Shown in pieces: positions 44,668-58,027 of a stretch of DNA of 64,000 bases (position 1 is its first letter; each line of letters begins with the position of its first letter). The notes under the pieces were generated by a model. The model saw only the letters and a program-made list of their open reading frames with translations. It did no database searches and was not told the DNA's origin. The DNA comes from Solanum dulcamara (Eukaryota > Streptophyta > Magnoliopsida > Solanales > Solanaceae), in contig NC_077239.1 of NCBI RefSeq assembly GCF_947179165.1, forward strand, positions 18,497,634 to 18,561,633. The letters are read 5' to 3'. The translations under genes and the position numbers were made by a program.

Positions 44668-46017
44668 CCTATCCTTGAACATTTTGGGACCATTTTTCAG
44701 TCCTCTCTCTCTAAAAAGCCCTAAAATTTTCCCTCTCTTCTTCTTCTTCTTCTTCTCCAAATCCTTCTCCAACAAAGATTGCCTTCAAGAGATTCAAGAA
44801 TTCAAGCCTTCCATTGAAGACCTAACATCAAGGTTTCTTCAAATTCTTCAAACAAGGTATGTAAGGCTAACCTAAAATATGGATTGAGTTCTTCCATATG
44901 CCCATAGATGTATTGGATAGGAGTTGTGAAAGAGTTGAACCATCTAAGAAGGTTTTCTTGAAAGTTTTCCTAAACTATAAAATATTTTTAGATACTATTG
45001 GTTGATTGATGATTTTAATGACTTGAGTTACTAAATAGTTATATTTCATATTATTGACTACAAATGTATCTTTGTATATACATTTATAGATGTTGACGAT
45101 ATTCTTGAGTTGAGTTTTGTTGAGTGTATGGGTTCATGTTTCATTCACATGAACCCAAGATGAGATTTCTTTGGTCATAATTTGTCTTGAGTTGAGATGT
45201 ATGGTTTTGGGTATATGTATATTGATTGGAATGAAAAGAATGAATTGGGTAGTTAAGAATGTCATTTTTTTCCATAAATTGAACATAGGACTAAAATAAG
45301 GATTTTGGAGTAGATGTTTGGCGATTGATGTGATGATGATATTTGACAATGATGTGATGATAATGTTTAATGATGATGATGATGTGATTATGATGTTTGA
45401 TGATGATGATGATGTGAATAATGGTATTTGACAATGATGTGAATGGAGAGGTTATGTTGATGAGTATGTTGTGTGATGAAGTGGATTGGAGTCTAATATG
45501 ATTTTGTGGTATGTGATGTGTATAATTTGAGTTGATTGGAGTGTTAGAAATATTTTGAGAATAAATGATCTTTTGAGGAGGAGCTTTAAATAAATTATTT
45601 GTGAACCTTTTTGCATAAAGTATTTACACACTATTTTGAGTCTAAGGAATAATTAGTTTCATCTTTGATTTAGAAAGGAGTTTAGGTATGAGTTGAGTAT
45701 GAGGAGCCTTTAAATGAGTTGAGTATTTTTACATTAAAGTATCTATTTTGAGTTTGAGTTGAGGGGTCGAAATTATCTTTTAATGTACATAATATTTTCT
45801 GCATTCATCGAGTTGAGATTGTACGAGCTTTAAAGAGAAGAGTTTGATGATTTGAGTTGAGTTTTGAAAAGAGTCCAATGAGACTAGACGTGAGGGCTTG
45901 TTTTAGGTGATTGGATGGAGTCTTATGAGCATGGAGTCATGGGAGGAGTATCAAGCACCGAAATGGGTGAGAGTATAGTCCATACTCGAACCTCAGAAAC
46001 TATGCCGCCAACGTAGG

Positions 46018-46118
46018 TAGGGATATAACCATTAAAGTCGGATGCTTCCCGAGGGATGGAACCATTAAAGTCGAATGCTTCCCGTGGGATCGAACCGTTA
46101 AAGTTGGATGTTTCCCAT
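46018..46118 (+). repeat. 33-bp triple repeat in LTR of G
   Basis: Three units of the type GGGATGGAACCATTAAAGTC then GGATGCTTCCC. They are matched at about 51015-51113 in the right LTR with the same number of units. Non-coding. Confidence 0.8.
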
Positions 46119-47277
46119 TTTTATTGTCCTAAAATGATAGGATTTTACTAATCGATGGTATCAATGATTAGGGAGGCGTTCATGCCCTGGTAAGGTATGG
46201 ACGGATGTGGCAACAACGTCTGATTGTTGTACTATCACTGGCTCATAAGTGATGGTTGTCAAATAAGAGAAACTCCTATTTAGGTCTTGATAGTGCTCTG
46301 AGTCAGTTGAGTTGAGTGGCTTATGAGTTAGTCCCATCTAAACTATTCTTGTTAGACTTAGGACATTTGAGTGAGTTGTTACTTATTTATTGAGTTGAGT
46401 CCTTAAAGTTAATTGTTCAGTTGAGGGTATATGGTCGGATTGGGTTAGATGAGTTGTGATTGGATTGTGCATGATTGGATGGATATATGATTCGATTAGA
46501 TTAGATGATATGTGATTGACTTTGAGCTAACAGTATATGATCAAATTGGATTGAATAATTTGATTGAACTGTATTGTGTATGATTGGATTGGACTGTATA
46601 GTCTGTGATTGGTCTTTGTCTAAAAATGTATTATTACTTTAGACTTATGACGCCTTGTTGAGTCTCTCTTATCTTTCTAATTTGAGATATTTGGACCGCT
46701 GCTATTCTTCTTTGAGGTATATTTCATTCTGCCATATTATATACTCGTACATTCCACGTAGTGACGTCTATTTGGACCTGCATCATTTTATGAGATGGAG
46801 ACAAGTTTAAGAGATCGTCAATGGGAGCATCATTGGGGATCTATTTCACACTCAGCGTGTTGGTGAGTCCTTCCCTACTTTCGGAGGACACCGCTTACGT
46901 AATCTTACATCGAGTTAGGCCTTTTCATTTTTATTTGAGGTAGCCATGAACTTGTCATTGGCACCAATTAGATAGTAGTGATAGAGGCTTCATAGACTAT
47001 ATAGTGATGAGTCGATTGAGTACTTCTATCCTTGAGTTATTCTTGTCAAACTATTTTTAATGACAAATATTTTAGTTTATGTGTTGGCCCATGGCCTTTA
47101 TTCTGTGAGTTGGACGGGTGATTTGAGTTGCCCGCTAAATTATTCTTTATTTTTAAACTTTCTGTTGAATGAATGAATGAATAGATGTGTGATCAGGCTA
47201 TGTAGTTCGCTTGGGAGCCTGAAATGGTTTCTGAGTGCCGGTTACGTCTAGGGTACCCTCCTAGGGCGTGACAAACA

Positions 47278-47289
47278 TGGTTTCAGAGC
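47278..47289 (+). other. Primer-binding site of element G
   Basis: TGGTTTCAGAGC, one change from the tRNA-Met complement TGGTATCAGAGC, four bases after the LTR end. Confidence 0.82.
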
Positions 47290-48941
47290 ACAGAGTTCAA
47301 TTGTCCTAAGGAGTCTATGAAGCCATGTCTAGTAGAGTCTTGCTTATGGGTGTGTTGTGCACCATACTTATAATCAGGAGGCTATAGGACATTAAGAATT
47401 TGTTTCTCTTCTTTCATATTCTGAGTTCGTGCGATAAAGTTTAACTCTATAAATGTTCCCTTATAATTCATGCGTTGCTCAAATCCATTTGACTACCGCT
47501 CATACTCAAGGTTGTTAAAATGGTAGATATGAAATTCTTGTTGATAAGTTAAGATAAAGTCTTGAGGAAGGGAAGAGACGGCACAAGGATTGAGAGGAGC
47601 CGATTACTGTACTTAACTCTATTGATCTGGAAGGATGTACTCTCATTCGTATGGATCATGCATTGAGTCACAACGAGATGTATCCTAGAATATTATCCCT
47701 ACATCTTGATTCGAATGTCACCTCCGAGGGGGAAATTGTGTATCTGAGTGACAAGTCTTACCATTCAAGGGAATGTGGTTTGAGGTATAGTGAGCTATGG
47801 TTGGTAGAATGATTGTAGAGGTAGGAAGAGGGAGTTAGAGGAGTAGAACTGAAGTAGTAAGAATGGTGGTTGATTGAGGCCTATAACTAGAGTGGAGTAT
47901 CTATAGGGTGAGTAATAAGGTGTAATAAATGATTGTGATAGTTCTAATTTTAAGATTTTATTTAGTAGGCTTGACATGACGTATACGAGAGATTAAGATA
48001 TTAACTTGCGAGGAGAGTGTGTTATGAATGGAAGGGTTATGTGACCCTCAGATGTAAATAGTGAATTGAGTCTAAGTCATATGGTAAGAAGAGGCTTAAG
48101 AGGTGTATATGAAATAGTGTAGATTTGAATGAGGTTTTAAATTTGTGAGTCACTTTGAGTGACTAGTTAGTGTCCTTAGTTGATGCCTTTAAGCTAAGGG
48201 GGAGATGATGGGGTAATGAGCCAAAGTAAGTCTTGAGCTTCCGATAGTGATGAATTAGCCAAGATGATAGTGGACGGAGTTGAGCAAGAGTAGATGAGAG
48301 AGAGTGAGTTCTTCCCGATTGTAATAGTTGTGTTGTACTTGTCTAGTTGAGAATAAATGTGTGGAGGAGGAGCGAGATGAGAAGTTGTGATGAGAAATAG
48401 ATAGGTAAGAGTATGTTAGTATGTCTCCGGGAAAGAGCTCATACAATGATGAGGGTATAAGTGTTAGAGTAAGCATGACAACTCTTAGATGTGAGTGAGG
48501 TAGTTAGAGTGATAAGCTTGAGTGTATGGTTGTCACTGTGAGAGTGATGGTAGTAGGCTAATGATAGCATTTGGGGGAAAGATTGGAGGTACTTGAAGGG
48601 TGCTATGAGGCTTGGAAAGGAGGGGAAGTTTGGGCACCGATATATTGGCCTCATGAAATTGTGAAGAGGATCGGGAATGTCGCTCATGAATTGGAGTTCG
48701 ACGGTTTAGGATGTAGATGTTTAAATGATTCAGTTGATGGAGTTTCGATGTTCTATTCATGCCAAATGGTGAGAATGATGAAGGTGATGTCCCTATTACT
48801 GAGTTGAAATAATTTGTCTATTCTTGAGTTTGAATAGCCAATTGTCTAAATTGCTTGATTGGTTGATTCGATTGAGTTTCGATTTTTATTCGTGTCTCGT
48901 GTCCACCATTGGTTTACTCATCATTCTAGGATGAATGATCC
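47290..48941 (+). other. Internal region of element G with integrase-tail remnant
   Basis: The first 150 bases resemble other gypsy leaders here (GTCTAGTAGAGTCTTG). Most of the rest is non-coding. At about 48630-48790 a plus-strand frame reads WPHEIVKRIGNVAHELEF, matching the integrase C-terminal region of gypsy elements, then MFYSCQMVRMM in the place of the usual VFHVSMLKK. No gag, protease or reverse transcriptase is seen. It kept the two ends of the coding region and lost the middle, like element H. Confidence 0.7.
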
Positions 48942-48955
48942 CAACGGGGAGATAA
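48942..48955 (+). other. Polypurine tract of element G
   Basis: AACGGGGAGATAA just before the right LTR start at 48956. In the usual place for priming plus-strand synthesis. Confidence 0.78.
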
Positions 48956-51900
48956 TGTGACACCCCGGAAATTTTTTCGCAAAGATTCGAACATTTTTTC
49001 ACATGTGGGTAGACTCGAACCGGAGGACTTGTAATTCTACACATGAGTTAGGATTAATTCCTAAGTATTGGAAGCATGTTGGATGTGTTTAGGGGTCATA
49101 AGGAATCTCTAACACCAAGTTGAGTCCAAAGAACTCCAATCGATTAAGTTTTCGGATGAGTTAGTATAAGGGTCAACTTCAAATGACCATATCTCCTAGT
49201 ATTTAAATAACTGGATGGACCACGACCTACCGAATTAAAGGTCTTTGAGATTTCTTTCCAACGCCACCAAGATTGCAATTTTCGAAATTCAGAGTCAAAA
49301 GTTATGGTCATTTTACTACAGACTAGTACTATAGGAATTTCAGGCCTGGGCGAAATTTAGGCTTGGCGCTCCAGTGGCGCCCCACGCCACTATAGCACCA
49401 GAAAATAGCCTCAGTAGTTTGGGTCTTGGCACGATGCGCCACTATTAGATGTGCAGGGTTTTAAGCCTATTTTGGCTTGGCGCTGCAGTGGCGCGATGTG
49501 CCACTATAGCGCCAGCAAGGTTTTTGCCCAATTGTTTTCAGATTTTTGAAGAGGGGCAACTTGGAATTTTCCCTAATTATATATACCCTATCCTTGAACA
49601 TTTTGGGACCATTTTTCAGTCCTCCCTCTCTCTAAAAATCCCTAAAATTTTTCCTCTCTTCTTCTTCTTCATCTTCTTCTCCAAATCCTTCTCCAACAAA
49701 GATTGCCTTTAGGAGCTTCAAGAATTCAAGCCTTCCATTGAAGACCTAACATCAAGGTTTCTTCAAATTCTTCAAACAAGGTATGTAAGGCTAACCTAAA
49801 ATATGGATTGAGTTCTTCCATATGCCCATAGATGTGTTGGATAGGAGTTGTGAAAGAGTTGAACCTTCTAAGAAGGTTTTCTTAAAAGTTTTCCTAAACT
49901 ATAAAATATTTTTAGATACTATTGGTTGATTGATAATTTTAATGACTTGAGTTATTAAATAGTTATCTTTCATATTATTGACTACAAATGTATCTTTGTA
50001 TATAGATTTATAGATGTTGACGATATGCTTGAGTTGAGTTTGGTTGACAGTATGGGTTCATGTTTCATTCACATGAACCCAAGATGAGATTTCTTTGGTC
50101 ATAATTTGTCTTGAGTTGAGATGTATGGTTTTGTGTATATATGTATTGATTAGAATGAAAAGAATGAATTGGGTAGTTAAGAATGTCCTTTTTCTTCCAT
50201 AAATTGAACATAGGACTAAAATAAGGATTTTTGGAGTAGATATTTGACGATTGATGTGATGATGATATTTGACAATGATGTGATGATAATGTTTGATGAT
50301 GATAATGATGTGATGATGATGTTTGATGATGATGATGATGTGAATAATAATATTTGATGATGATGTGAATGGAGAGGTTATGTTGATGAGGATGTTGTGA
50401 GATGAAGTGGATTGGAGTCTAATGTGATCTTGTGGTATGTGATGTGTATAATTTGAGTTGATTGGAGTGTTAGGAATATTTTGAGAATAAATGATCTTTT
50501 GAGGAGGAGCTTTAAATAAATTATTTGTGAACCTTTTTGCATAAACTATTTACACACTATTTTGAGTCTAAGGAATAATTAGTTTCATCTTTGATTTAGA
50601 AAGCAGTTTAAGTATGAGTTGAGTATGAGGAGCCTTTAAATGAGTTGAGTATTTTTATATTAAAGTATCTATTTTGAGTTTGAGTTGAGGGGTTGAAATT
50701 ATGTTTAAATGTACATAATATTTTCTGCATTCATCGAATTGAGATTATACGAGTTTTAAAGAGAAGAGTTTGATGATTTGAGTTGAGTTTTGAAAAGAGT
50801 CCAATGTGACTTGCCATTATGACTCGATTGAGTTGAATTGAGGATAGATTTGATGAGTTGGCAAGGTTCTAAATGAAACTAGCCGTGAGGGCTTGTTTGA
50901 GGTGATTGGATGGAGTCTTATGAGCATGGCATCATGGGAGGAGTATCGAGCACTGAAGTGGGTGAGAGTATAGTCCATACTCGAACCCTAGAAACTACGC
51001 CGCCAACGTAGGTAGGGATGGAACCGTTGAAGTCGGATGCTTCCCGAGGGATGGAACCATTAAAGTCGGATGCTTCCCATGGGATCAAACCATTAAAGTT
51101 GGATATTTCCCATTTTTATTATCCTGAAATGATAGGACTTGACTAATCGATGGTATCAATGATTAGGGAGGCGCTCATGCCCTAGCAAGGTATGGATGAA
51201 CATGGCAACAACGTCTGATTATAGTACTATCACTGGCTCATAAGTGATGGTTGTCGGATAAGAGAAACTCCCATTTAGGTCTTGATAGTGCTCTAAGTCA
51301 GTTGAGTTGAGTGGCTTATGAGTTAGTCCCGTCTAAACTATTCTTGTTAGACTTAGGACATTTGAGTGAGTTGTTACTTATTTATTGAGTTGAGTCCTTT
51401 GAGTTAATTGTTCAGTTGAGGGTATATGGTCGGATTGGGTTAGACGAGTTGTGATTGGATTATGCATGATTGGATGGATATATGATTCGATTGGATTAGA
51501 TGATATGTGATTGACTTTGAGCTAGCAGTATATGATCGAATTGGATTGAATAATTTGATTGAACTATATTGTGTATGATTGGATTGGACTGTATGGTATG
51601 TGATTGGTCTTTGTCTAAAAATATATTATTACTTTAGACTTATGATGCCTTGTTGAGTCTCTCTTATCTTTATGATTTGAGATATTTGGACCGCTGCTAT
51701 TCTTCCTTAAGGTATGTTTCATTCTACCATATTACATACTCGTACATTCTATGTACTGACGTCCATTTGGACCTGCATCATTTCATGATGCAGAGACAAG
51801 TTTAAGAGATCGTCAATAGGAGCATCATTGGGGATCTATTTCACACTCAGCATATTGGTGAGTCCTCCCCTACTTTTGGAGGACACCGCTTATGTAATCT

Positions 51901-52268
51901 TGCATCGAGTTAGCCCTTTTCATTTTTATTTGAGGTAGCCATGAACTTGTCATTTGCACTAATTAGATAATAGTGATAGAGGCTTCATAGACTAGATAGT
52001 GATGGGTCGATTGAGTACTTCTATCCTTGAGTTATTCTTGTCAAACTACTTTTAATGACAAATATTTTAGTTTATCTGTTGGCCCATGGCCTTTATTCTG
52101 TGAGTTGGATGGGTGATTTGAGTTGCCCGCTAAATTATTCTTTATATTTAAACTTTCCGCTGAATGAATGAATGAACGGATGTGTGATCAGGCTATGTGG
52201 TTTGCTTGGGAGCCAGAAATGGTTTCTGAGTTCCGGTTACGTCTAGGGTACCCTTTCGGGGCATGACA
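48956..52268 (+). repeat. 3' LTR of element G
   Basis: Matches 44036-47273 along its length, with scattered substitutions and a 73-bp block (about 50805-50880) absent from the left copy. Ends GGGCATGACA before the duplication CTTTC. Non-coding. Confidence 0.9.
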
Positions 52269-53762
52269 CTTTCATCTATCAAGCCCAATCAATTTCTCAA
52301 GGTTTCTATCAAATTAAAGTATGGTATTTTATGGGTTTTATGATCTTTATTCCTATTGTATGAATTATGTTTCAAAGTGTGATTATGAGTCTATTTTGAT
52401 ATAAATTGATAGTTATTGCATTGAATTTAAGAGTTTTTCCATGAATTCTCCAATTTTGATCTCTAGGGTTCATGATTTAAATTATGAGTATTTTGAATTA
52501 TACTTCCAAGGGATATTATCTATATGAATTATATATGGGCTAATATAAATTTTATGATCATGCATGTTTTCAAGTCAATTACATGATTTTCAAAGTCAAT
52601 TGATTATAAAATTGAGTTCTACTCTAAGTTCAAGATATGAATTTCATGCAAGTTATGAAGTAAGGTGACTTAGGACCCTATGTGGTGACCTAAGGCCTAA
52701 AAGGTGACTTAGGGACCTATGTGGTTACCTAAGGCCTAACGATATGAATTATGCAAATATGATTATAATGATGAAAGGACAATTCTCACATTACAAGTAT
52801 GTTATGAAAATGAGTTACTCTATGATTTCAAACCTATGATCATGACTATGATATATGTCATTATGATTTCTATGCTATTCATGTATTAGGTGGGATTTGA
52901 CTTAGCACCGAGTGGAATTGAAGTGGGGGCCCTACCAAAATCCTTAGTAGCAGCCTTATGTCCCATAAACTACGTGCTACCATACGTTGCCTTTATGGCG
53001 TAGCTATTGGATCCACATGTAGCATATGTATGACCCGCCTAATGGGGTAGAGTCTACCTTGGCAAGTAGATTCCCCTTTTACTTCGTTGAATGGGGAGAC
53101 AACGTGATTCCATGTTATAGCTTGCATGGTCTTGTTGTTGGTTATAGTTCCTATCCCACATATGTATAATCTCTTATGTATGCTATGATTTTAAATTATG
53201 CTTTTTAAATGCTTTGGTCAATATGATTTTCTCATGAATTTACTTACCTCATCTTATTATGTAATTTACTTGACATTGCATTCCATGATTTATGTTGCAT
53301 TTCACGCCCTCATAATTAGTACATTTCAACGTACTAATGCATACTTTTTGCCTATATTGTCTCATAATGTAGGGGTTGAAGTTGAAGATCATACTCAGCT
53401 ACGTGGCTAGTTAAGCTTTCCTATCCAGCGGTGTTTGTGGTGAGTCCTTATTTATCGGGGACTAGTTATCGAGTTAGTTATTATTTTCAAAGACTTTTTC
53501 TATGTTTTATATTGAGGGTGAGCTAGGGACATGTATTAGACCCACCCATATTCATGAGTAGAGGCATCTAGTTAGACAAATATTTCAAATTTATGTTGTC
53601 ATGTGATGTTCTTAAATTTCTATTCATAGTTTAGACTCTCTTATGATGTTTTCGCGTTTGCTTTACCTTATGTATAATTATGATATGTACAAGAGGCTTG
53701 GTTGGAGCCCTTCGGGGTTTCAATCACCGTGTTATGACTAGGCCTTAGGTAGGGTCATGACA

Positions 53763-54800
53763 TCGATAGTTTTCAACCTCTCTCTAATGAGTCAAGCTTT
53801 CTCCATAGCCTCATTAAGTAAATCGGCCTATATCAAAGTAACCTCACCAAATTCAAACCAACCAAAAGGAGATCTACATCTCCTACCATAGAGTGCCTTA
53901 AATAGATCCATCTAGATACTAGAATGGTAACTATTACTATAAGAAAATTCAATCAAAGGCATGTGAACATCCCAAATACATTTAAAGTTGATCACACAAG
54001 CTCTCAATGTATCCTCCAATGTTTGAATAGTTCTCTCAGCCTAGCCATATGTCTGAGGATGAAAATTTGTACTAAGCTTATCCTTGGTACCAAGTCCTTT
54101 CTAAATGATCTCCAAAAGTGATATGTTAAATGTGTACCTCTGTCAGAAAAGATGGATAAAGGAATACCATGAAATTTCACCATCTCTCGAATGTAAAGTC
54201 TAGCATAGTCTTTGGCTGTATAAAAAGTCTTGGTTGGAAGAAAATGTACTGACTTAGTCATTCGATCTACAATCACCCAAATAGATTCAAACTGTGGACG
54301 TGTACGAGGCAAACCTGTGATGAATTCCATATTCAAATTTTCCTACTTCGAAGTAGGAAATCTATGTTCTAAGACATACTGCCTAGTTTTTATGCTCAAC
54401 CTTAACTTGTTGGCAATTTGGATACTTAGCCATGAATTCTATAATGTACTTCTTCATACCATTCCACCTATAGACTTTCCTCAAATCATGGTACATCATA
54501 ATGTCTCTCGAGTGAACAGAATATCGAGAACTGTGGGCTTTTTCTAGAATCTGCTACCTCAACCCATCAACATATGGAACACATAATTGACCCTAATATC
54601 AAAGCACACCATGTCTCCCTTTGGAGAAATCCTTAATGGTATTTTCAAGAGCTGCTTCCTTAAATTCAACCAAGATTAGATCCTATTTTGTTTTGCCTTC
54701 ATATCACTCTCAACAGATGATTCTGCATCATTCTAAATAAATACTCCACTATCTTCTAATTCAACCAAACGAACTCCCAAATGGGCAAGCCTTTGAGCAT
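53763..54800 (-). pseudogene. gypsy E pol: integrase zinc-binding and catalytic core
   Basis: It resumes the integrase cut at 43244. A minus-strand open frame (54336-54004) reads NMEFITGLPRTRPQFESIWV, VDRMTKSVHFLPTKTF, ARLYIREMVKFHGIPLSIFS and DRGTHLTYHFW, which is the DDE core. CQQVKVEHKN near 54410 is the end of the zinc-binding domain. The first catalytic position is Glu (NMEF). The second aspartate (SDRG) is present. Frameshifts hide the third. Decayed and inactive. Confidence 0.85.
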
Positions 54801-54839
54801 CATGAACCATATCCTTTTTCTCATTCTCAACATTCAACA

Positions 54840-55701
54840 CTACCCAGGGATTACCTACTAAGTGCATCTACCATAACGTTAGCTTTACTTGAATGGTACA
54901 ACATACTCATATCATAATCCTTTAAAAATTTAAGCTACCTTCTTTGGCAAAGATTCAAATCCTTTTTGTTAAATACATATTGCAAACTCCTATGATTAAT
55001 GAACATATCCACATGAACACTATAAACATGCCTTTAAATTTTCGAGGAAAAAATCACTACCTCTAACTCAAGATCGTGAGTCGAGTATTTATTCTAATGG
55101 ACCTTATGTTGCCTAGAAGTATAATTAATTACCTTGCCATGTTGCATCAACACACAACTAAGATAAATACAAGAAGCTTCACAATACATAATGAAATTAT
55201 CTAGTAGAGTCAAAACTGGGTTGTAGTAAGTCGAGTCATCAATTCTTGAAAAGTCTTCTCATAAACATCGGCCCGCTAAAATATTACTTTCTTCTAAGTC
55301 AATTTGGTCAAAAAAGAAGAAATAGAATAAAATCATTCCTCAAATCATCTATAAAAACCGACAAAACCCAAAAACTCTTGATATCTAAGGGGAAAGAGGT
55401 CTAGGCCAGTTCTTCACTGCTTCAGTTTTTTGAGGATCAACCTATATGCACTCTCCATAAATAATATATCCAAGGAATTCTACCGACCTCAATGAAAACT
55501 AACACATTCTAAACTTAGCAAAAAACTGACGATCATTCCAAATCTACAAGACAATCCTCAAGTGGTCTACATGCTCATCCTCACTCTGAGAATAGATAAT
55601 ATGTCATCTATGAAGACAATGAAGAACATATTCAAATATTGTTTGAACACCCTATTCATCAAATCCATAAAAGTCATCTCTAGAATGTAAAATTCTCTAA
55701 C
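54840..55701 (-). pseudogene. gypsy E pol: RNase H and reverse transcriptase, decayed
   Basis: Minus-strand frames show KANVMVDALSR (about 54880), the RNase H end, and RT parts up to [20 protein letters not shown] followed by DDIL (about 55670-55600, catalytic DD). The normally preceding SFGLTNAPAAF block is missing by a small deletion near 55680. The region is cut at 55702 by the LTR of gypsy C. Confidence 0.82.
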
Positions 55702-57808
55702 TGTAAGACCCTAAAGTTCAAAAATCCCAAAATGAGGTTAAAAAGATGATTTTGAAAAAAACACATCTTTTGGCATTAGGTGGTCTTCTCGAGGATCATA
55801 ATAGGCCATGAAGAGAACCATAGGTCGTGAAGGGCCACCGTGGTCCATGCATTGTAGTTGTGTTTCAGGGGTGTGCTTTACAAAGGGATACCACAAGCCG
55901 TGCTGCAGTCTACAGACCATTATGGTTCCTGTGGTGGACATCCCCTATAGATGACCTCTATCCACTGGCCATGTTTTCCTCCATGTACCATTAAAGTCTC
56001 TGTGGAGTAAGTCCTGAGAACCCCTCTACAACCCTCAATTCCCAAATCTAAGTCTACTACCATGGACAACCACTATGAGTCGTGGTGCATATAATGTACC
56101 GTGGTGTGTCTCGTGAGAGGCATACTATTTCAAACCCCGATTTATAAAGTTTAAGTCACTTACCATAAAGCGGACTGCAGACCGTATTGCCTGCTACGAT
56201 CTATGGTGAGGGCCCATCTAGGTGCCCAGTTCCTGTTTTTAATGAGGGTCATTTTGGTCATTCCCTATATTTGATTAGTGAATGTGGATGATTTTTGTAC
56301 TATGTTCTCCCTTATTAACGAACCTATGTACCCTTAACCCTATAATTCTCTTATTAATCTAAATCACAAAAATCTCACGTTTCCTCTCAAAAGTCTTCTT
56401 CTTCTCCAAGCAATTTCAAAGGATTTCTTTAAGGTCAAGCTTCAATTCACTTCAGTATAGGGCTTTAAAAGGTCAAGGTATGTAGGACTTCTTCCATGGG
56501 TGCAAAGATTTCTTCTCAATTTTCTTATAATTTGTTCTTCTAAAAACCCTAATTTTATTATTTGCATTGGGTATTCTTAATTATGATATCTTTCAATGTT
56601 ATTGGCCTTATTATGCATAGTTCACATCATATTTCATGCTTTAAAGTTGAATTTTAATGACCTATACTATATACTAATATCAAGTATAATTTATGAACTA
56701 TCATCATGATTTTCAATTTATATTCAATGGAAGCTTATGAATGATTTTTAAGGTTTATGAATGCCTTATGAAAAAGGGGTAAATGACAATTCAATTATTG
56801 TTTAGAAAGTGTATGAATGGTTAACTTAATATACTTAATGTGAAAGGTGACTATGAATTATGATTATGAAAAACTTATGATCTATGACAAGCATAATTTA
56901 TGAATTTTGACATGATCTGTATTTTGTGGGTTGAACTACTTAGCACCGAGTGGGATTTATGGTGGGGGATTGACCTAAGCCCTAGTAGCAACTTCTAGTT
57001 ACTTAAACTACGTTGCCACCATAGGATTTCCTGTATGGACTAGCTAGTAGATGCACATATAGCACAAGATTATGATAATATTAGATGGAGTCTACCTTTG
57101 TAAGTAGCCTCCTCGCTTCTCGATGTGGGTATCATCAGATTCCATATAATAGCTCATATGGTGTTAATGTAGATTACGATTATCACCCACATATGTAAGT
57201 TCTTATGATGACTATTATGTTTGATTCATTGACCAATAAGATAATCACTTTAATGCTTTCATGATTTTCTCCATGTCTTAATGATATTGGTCTTGCATCC
57301 ATGATTCATATTACCTGTGTCCTACATTCATTGTTCATACACATTCTCACATACTTAGTGCATTCTATGTACTAACACATATTGTTTCCTATATTGTAAC
57401 ATAATGTAGGGTACGATAATCATATTCATCCTCCTCTCACTCGTGGCTAAAGTTAGCACTACTATACTGTTGGTGAGTCCTCATATTTCTAGGACAAGAC
57501 CTTTTATACTATTTCATGTCATTATTTAACTATCGTACTTCACTTATGTTTTTATGGGGAGCTAGGGACATGTCTTATTCCCCCATCGAGTTAGTAGAGG
57601 CATGTTAGATAGTATAAGTCTATGTTGCCATTTTTATCATTTTGAGACTTATGTTCTATTCCAACATTTTTGCATCCACAATGTGGTTTAGTGTTGATTA
57701 CTCTATTTATCTTATGTATTTTTTGAATGATATGCTAAGAGATTTAGTTGAGGTCCTTCGATATTCTAATCATCGTGTCATGCCTATGGCCTAGTTTGGG
57801 TCATGAAA
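55702..57808 (+). repeat. 5' LTR of gypsy C (2107 bp)
   Basis: It begins TGTAAGACCCTAAAG, as LTR A does. It ends at GGGTCATGAAA, where the usual TGACA end has mutated, directly before the primer site. The U3 half (55790-56220) is rich in CCGTGG, CCATGG and GACCAT words. No gene is seen. Confidence 0.85.
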
Positions 57809-57812
57809 AACT

Positions 57813-57824
57813 TAGTATCAGAGC
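57813..57824 (+). other. Primer-binding site of gypsy C
   Basis: TAGTATCAGAGC, one mismatch to the tRNA-Met complement. The same variant is seen in copy A. Confidence 0.85.
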
Positions 57825-58027
57825 CCAAGGTTTAAAGTATCATAGAGAGTCTAACATGTTGCATCAAGTAGAGTCTTGTTCATCAGTGTGAAGTGCACCA
57901 CATTTATGAATAGGAGGCTATGAGGCATCTTAGGAAACACTTCACTTCTTTTATGAATCTCATCATGCTATAGATTTGAACTCTAAGGTTTCCTCCTCTA
58001 ACGCTTTCTCTTTGCGATTTCAAAATC

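Larger units (their letters stand above)
44036..47273 (+). repeat. 5' LTR of element G
   Basis: Long non-coding LTR. From the left: hairpin modules (44443-44593), TATA (44659-44667), a CTT microsatellite (44733-44757), a TGATGA-rich microsatellite (45310-45440), many TGAGTTGAGT words, and three 33-bp units around 46020-46115. Short open frames over the hairpin/TATA stretch (for example 44528-44875) are not protein-like. Confidence 0.9.
44036..52268 (+). mobile_element. LTR retrotransposon G, complete with two LTRs, non-autonomous
   Basis: The LTRs at 44036-47273 (3238 bp) and 48956-52268 (3313 bp) begin TGTGACACCC and end in TGACA. A perfect duplication CTTTC lies at 44031-44035 and 52269-52273. 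A primer site (47278-47289) and purine tract (48942-48955) fix plus orientation. The 1.7-kb internal region has only a gypsy leader and an integrase tail remnant. The LTRs look roughly 95% alike by eye, and the right copy has one extra 73-bp block near 50805-50880. It depends on another element's proteins. Confidence 0.92.
43245..53762 (+). mobile_element. Solo LTR F (2.28 kb own sequence) split by element G
   Basis: It begins TGTAACACCTT and ends GGGTCATGACA, with a near-perfect 5-bp duplication TCGGT (43240-43244) and TCGAT (53763-53767). Removing G (44036-52268) and its duplication leaves 2280 bp with no internal region. It interrupts the integrase of gypsy E. The left part has hairpin words GGCGCTGGAGTGGCG and GCGCCACTATAGC (43634-43725), shared with the LTRs of G. 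The right part (52274-53762) is AT-rich and non-coding. Confidence 0.85.

Noticed and set aside
44528..44875. Possible small proteins over the hairpin and TATA stretch of LTR G (also 49449-49712)
   Set aside because: They lie in duplicated LTR promoter sequence, share no domain with anything I know, and differ in length and frame between the two LTRs.
47795..48760. Minus-strand open frames in the internal region of G
   Set aside because: Low-complexity Ser/Leu/His-rich shadows of the AG-rich plus strand, where the integrase remnant lies on the opposite strand.
43245..53762. F as a complete two-LTR retrotransposon
   Set aside because: Once G is removed only about 2.28 kb remains, with no primer site or purine tract of its own, so it is a solo LTR.
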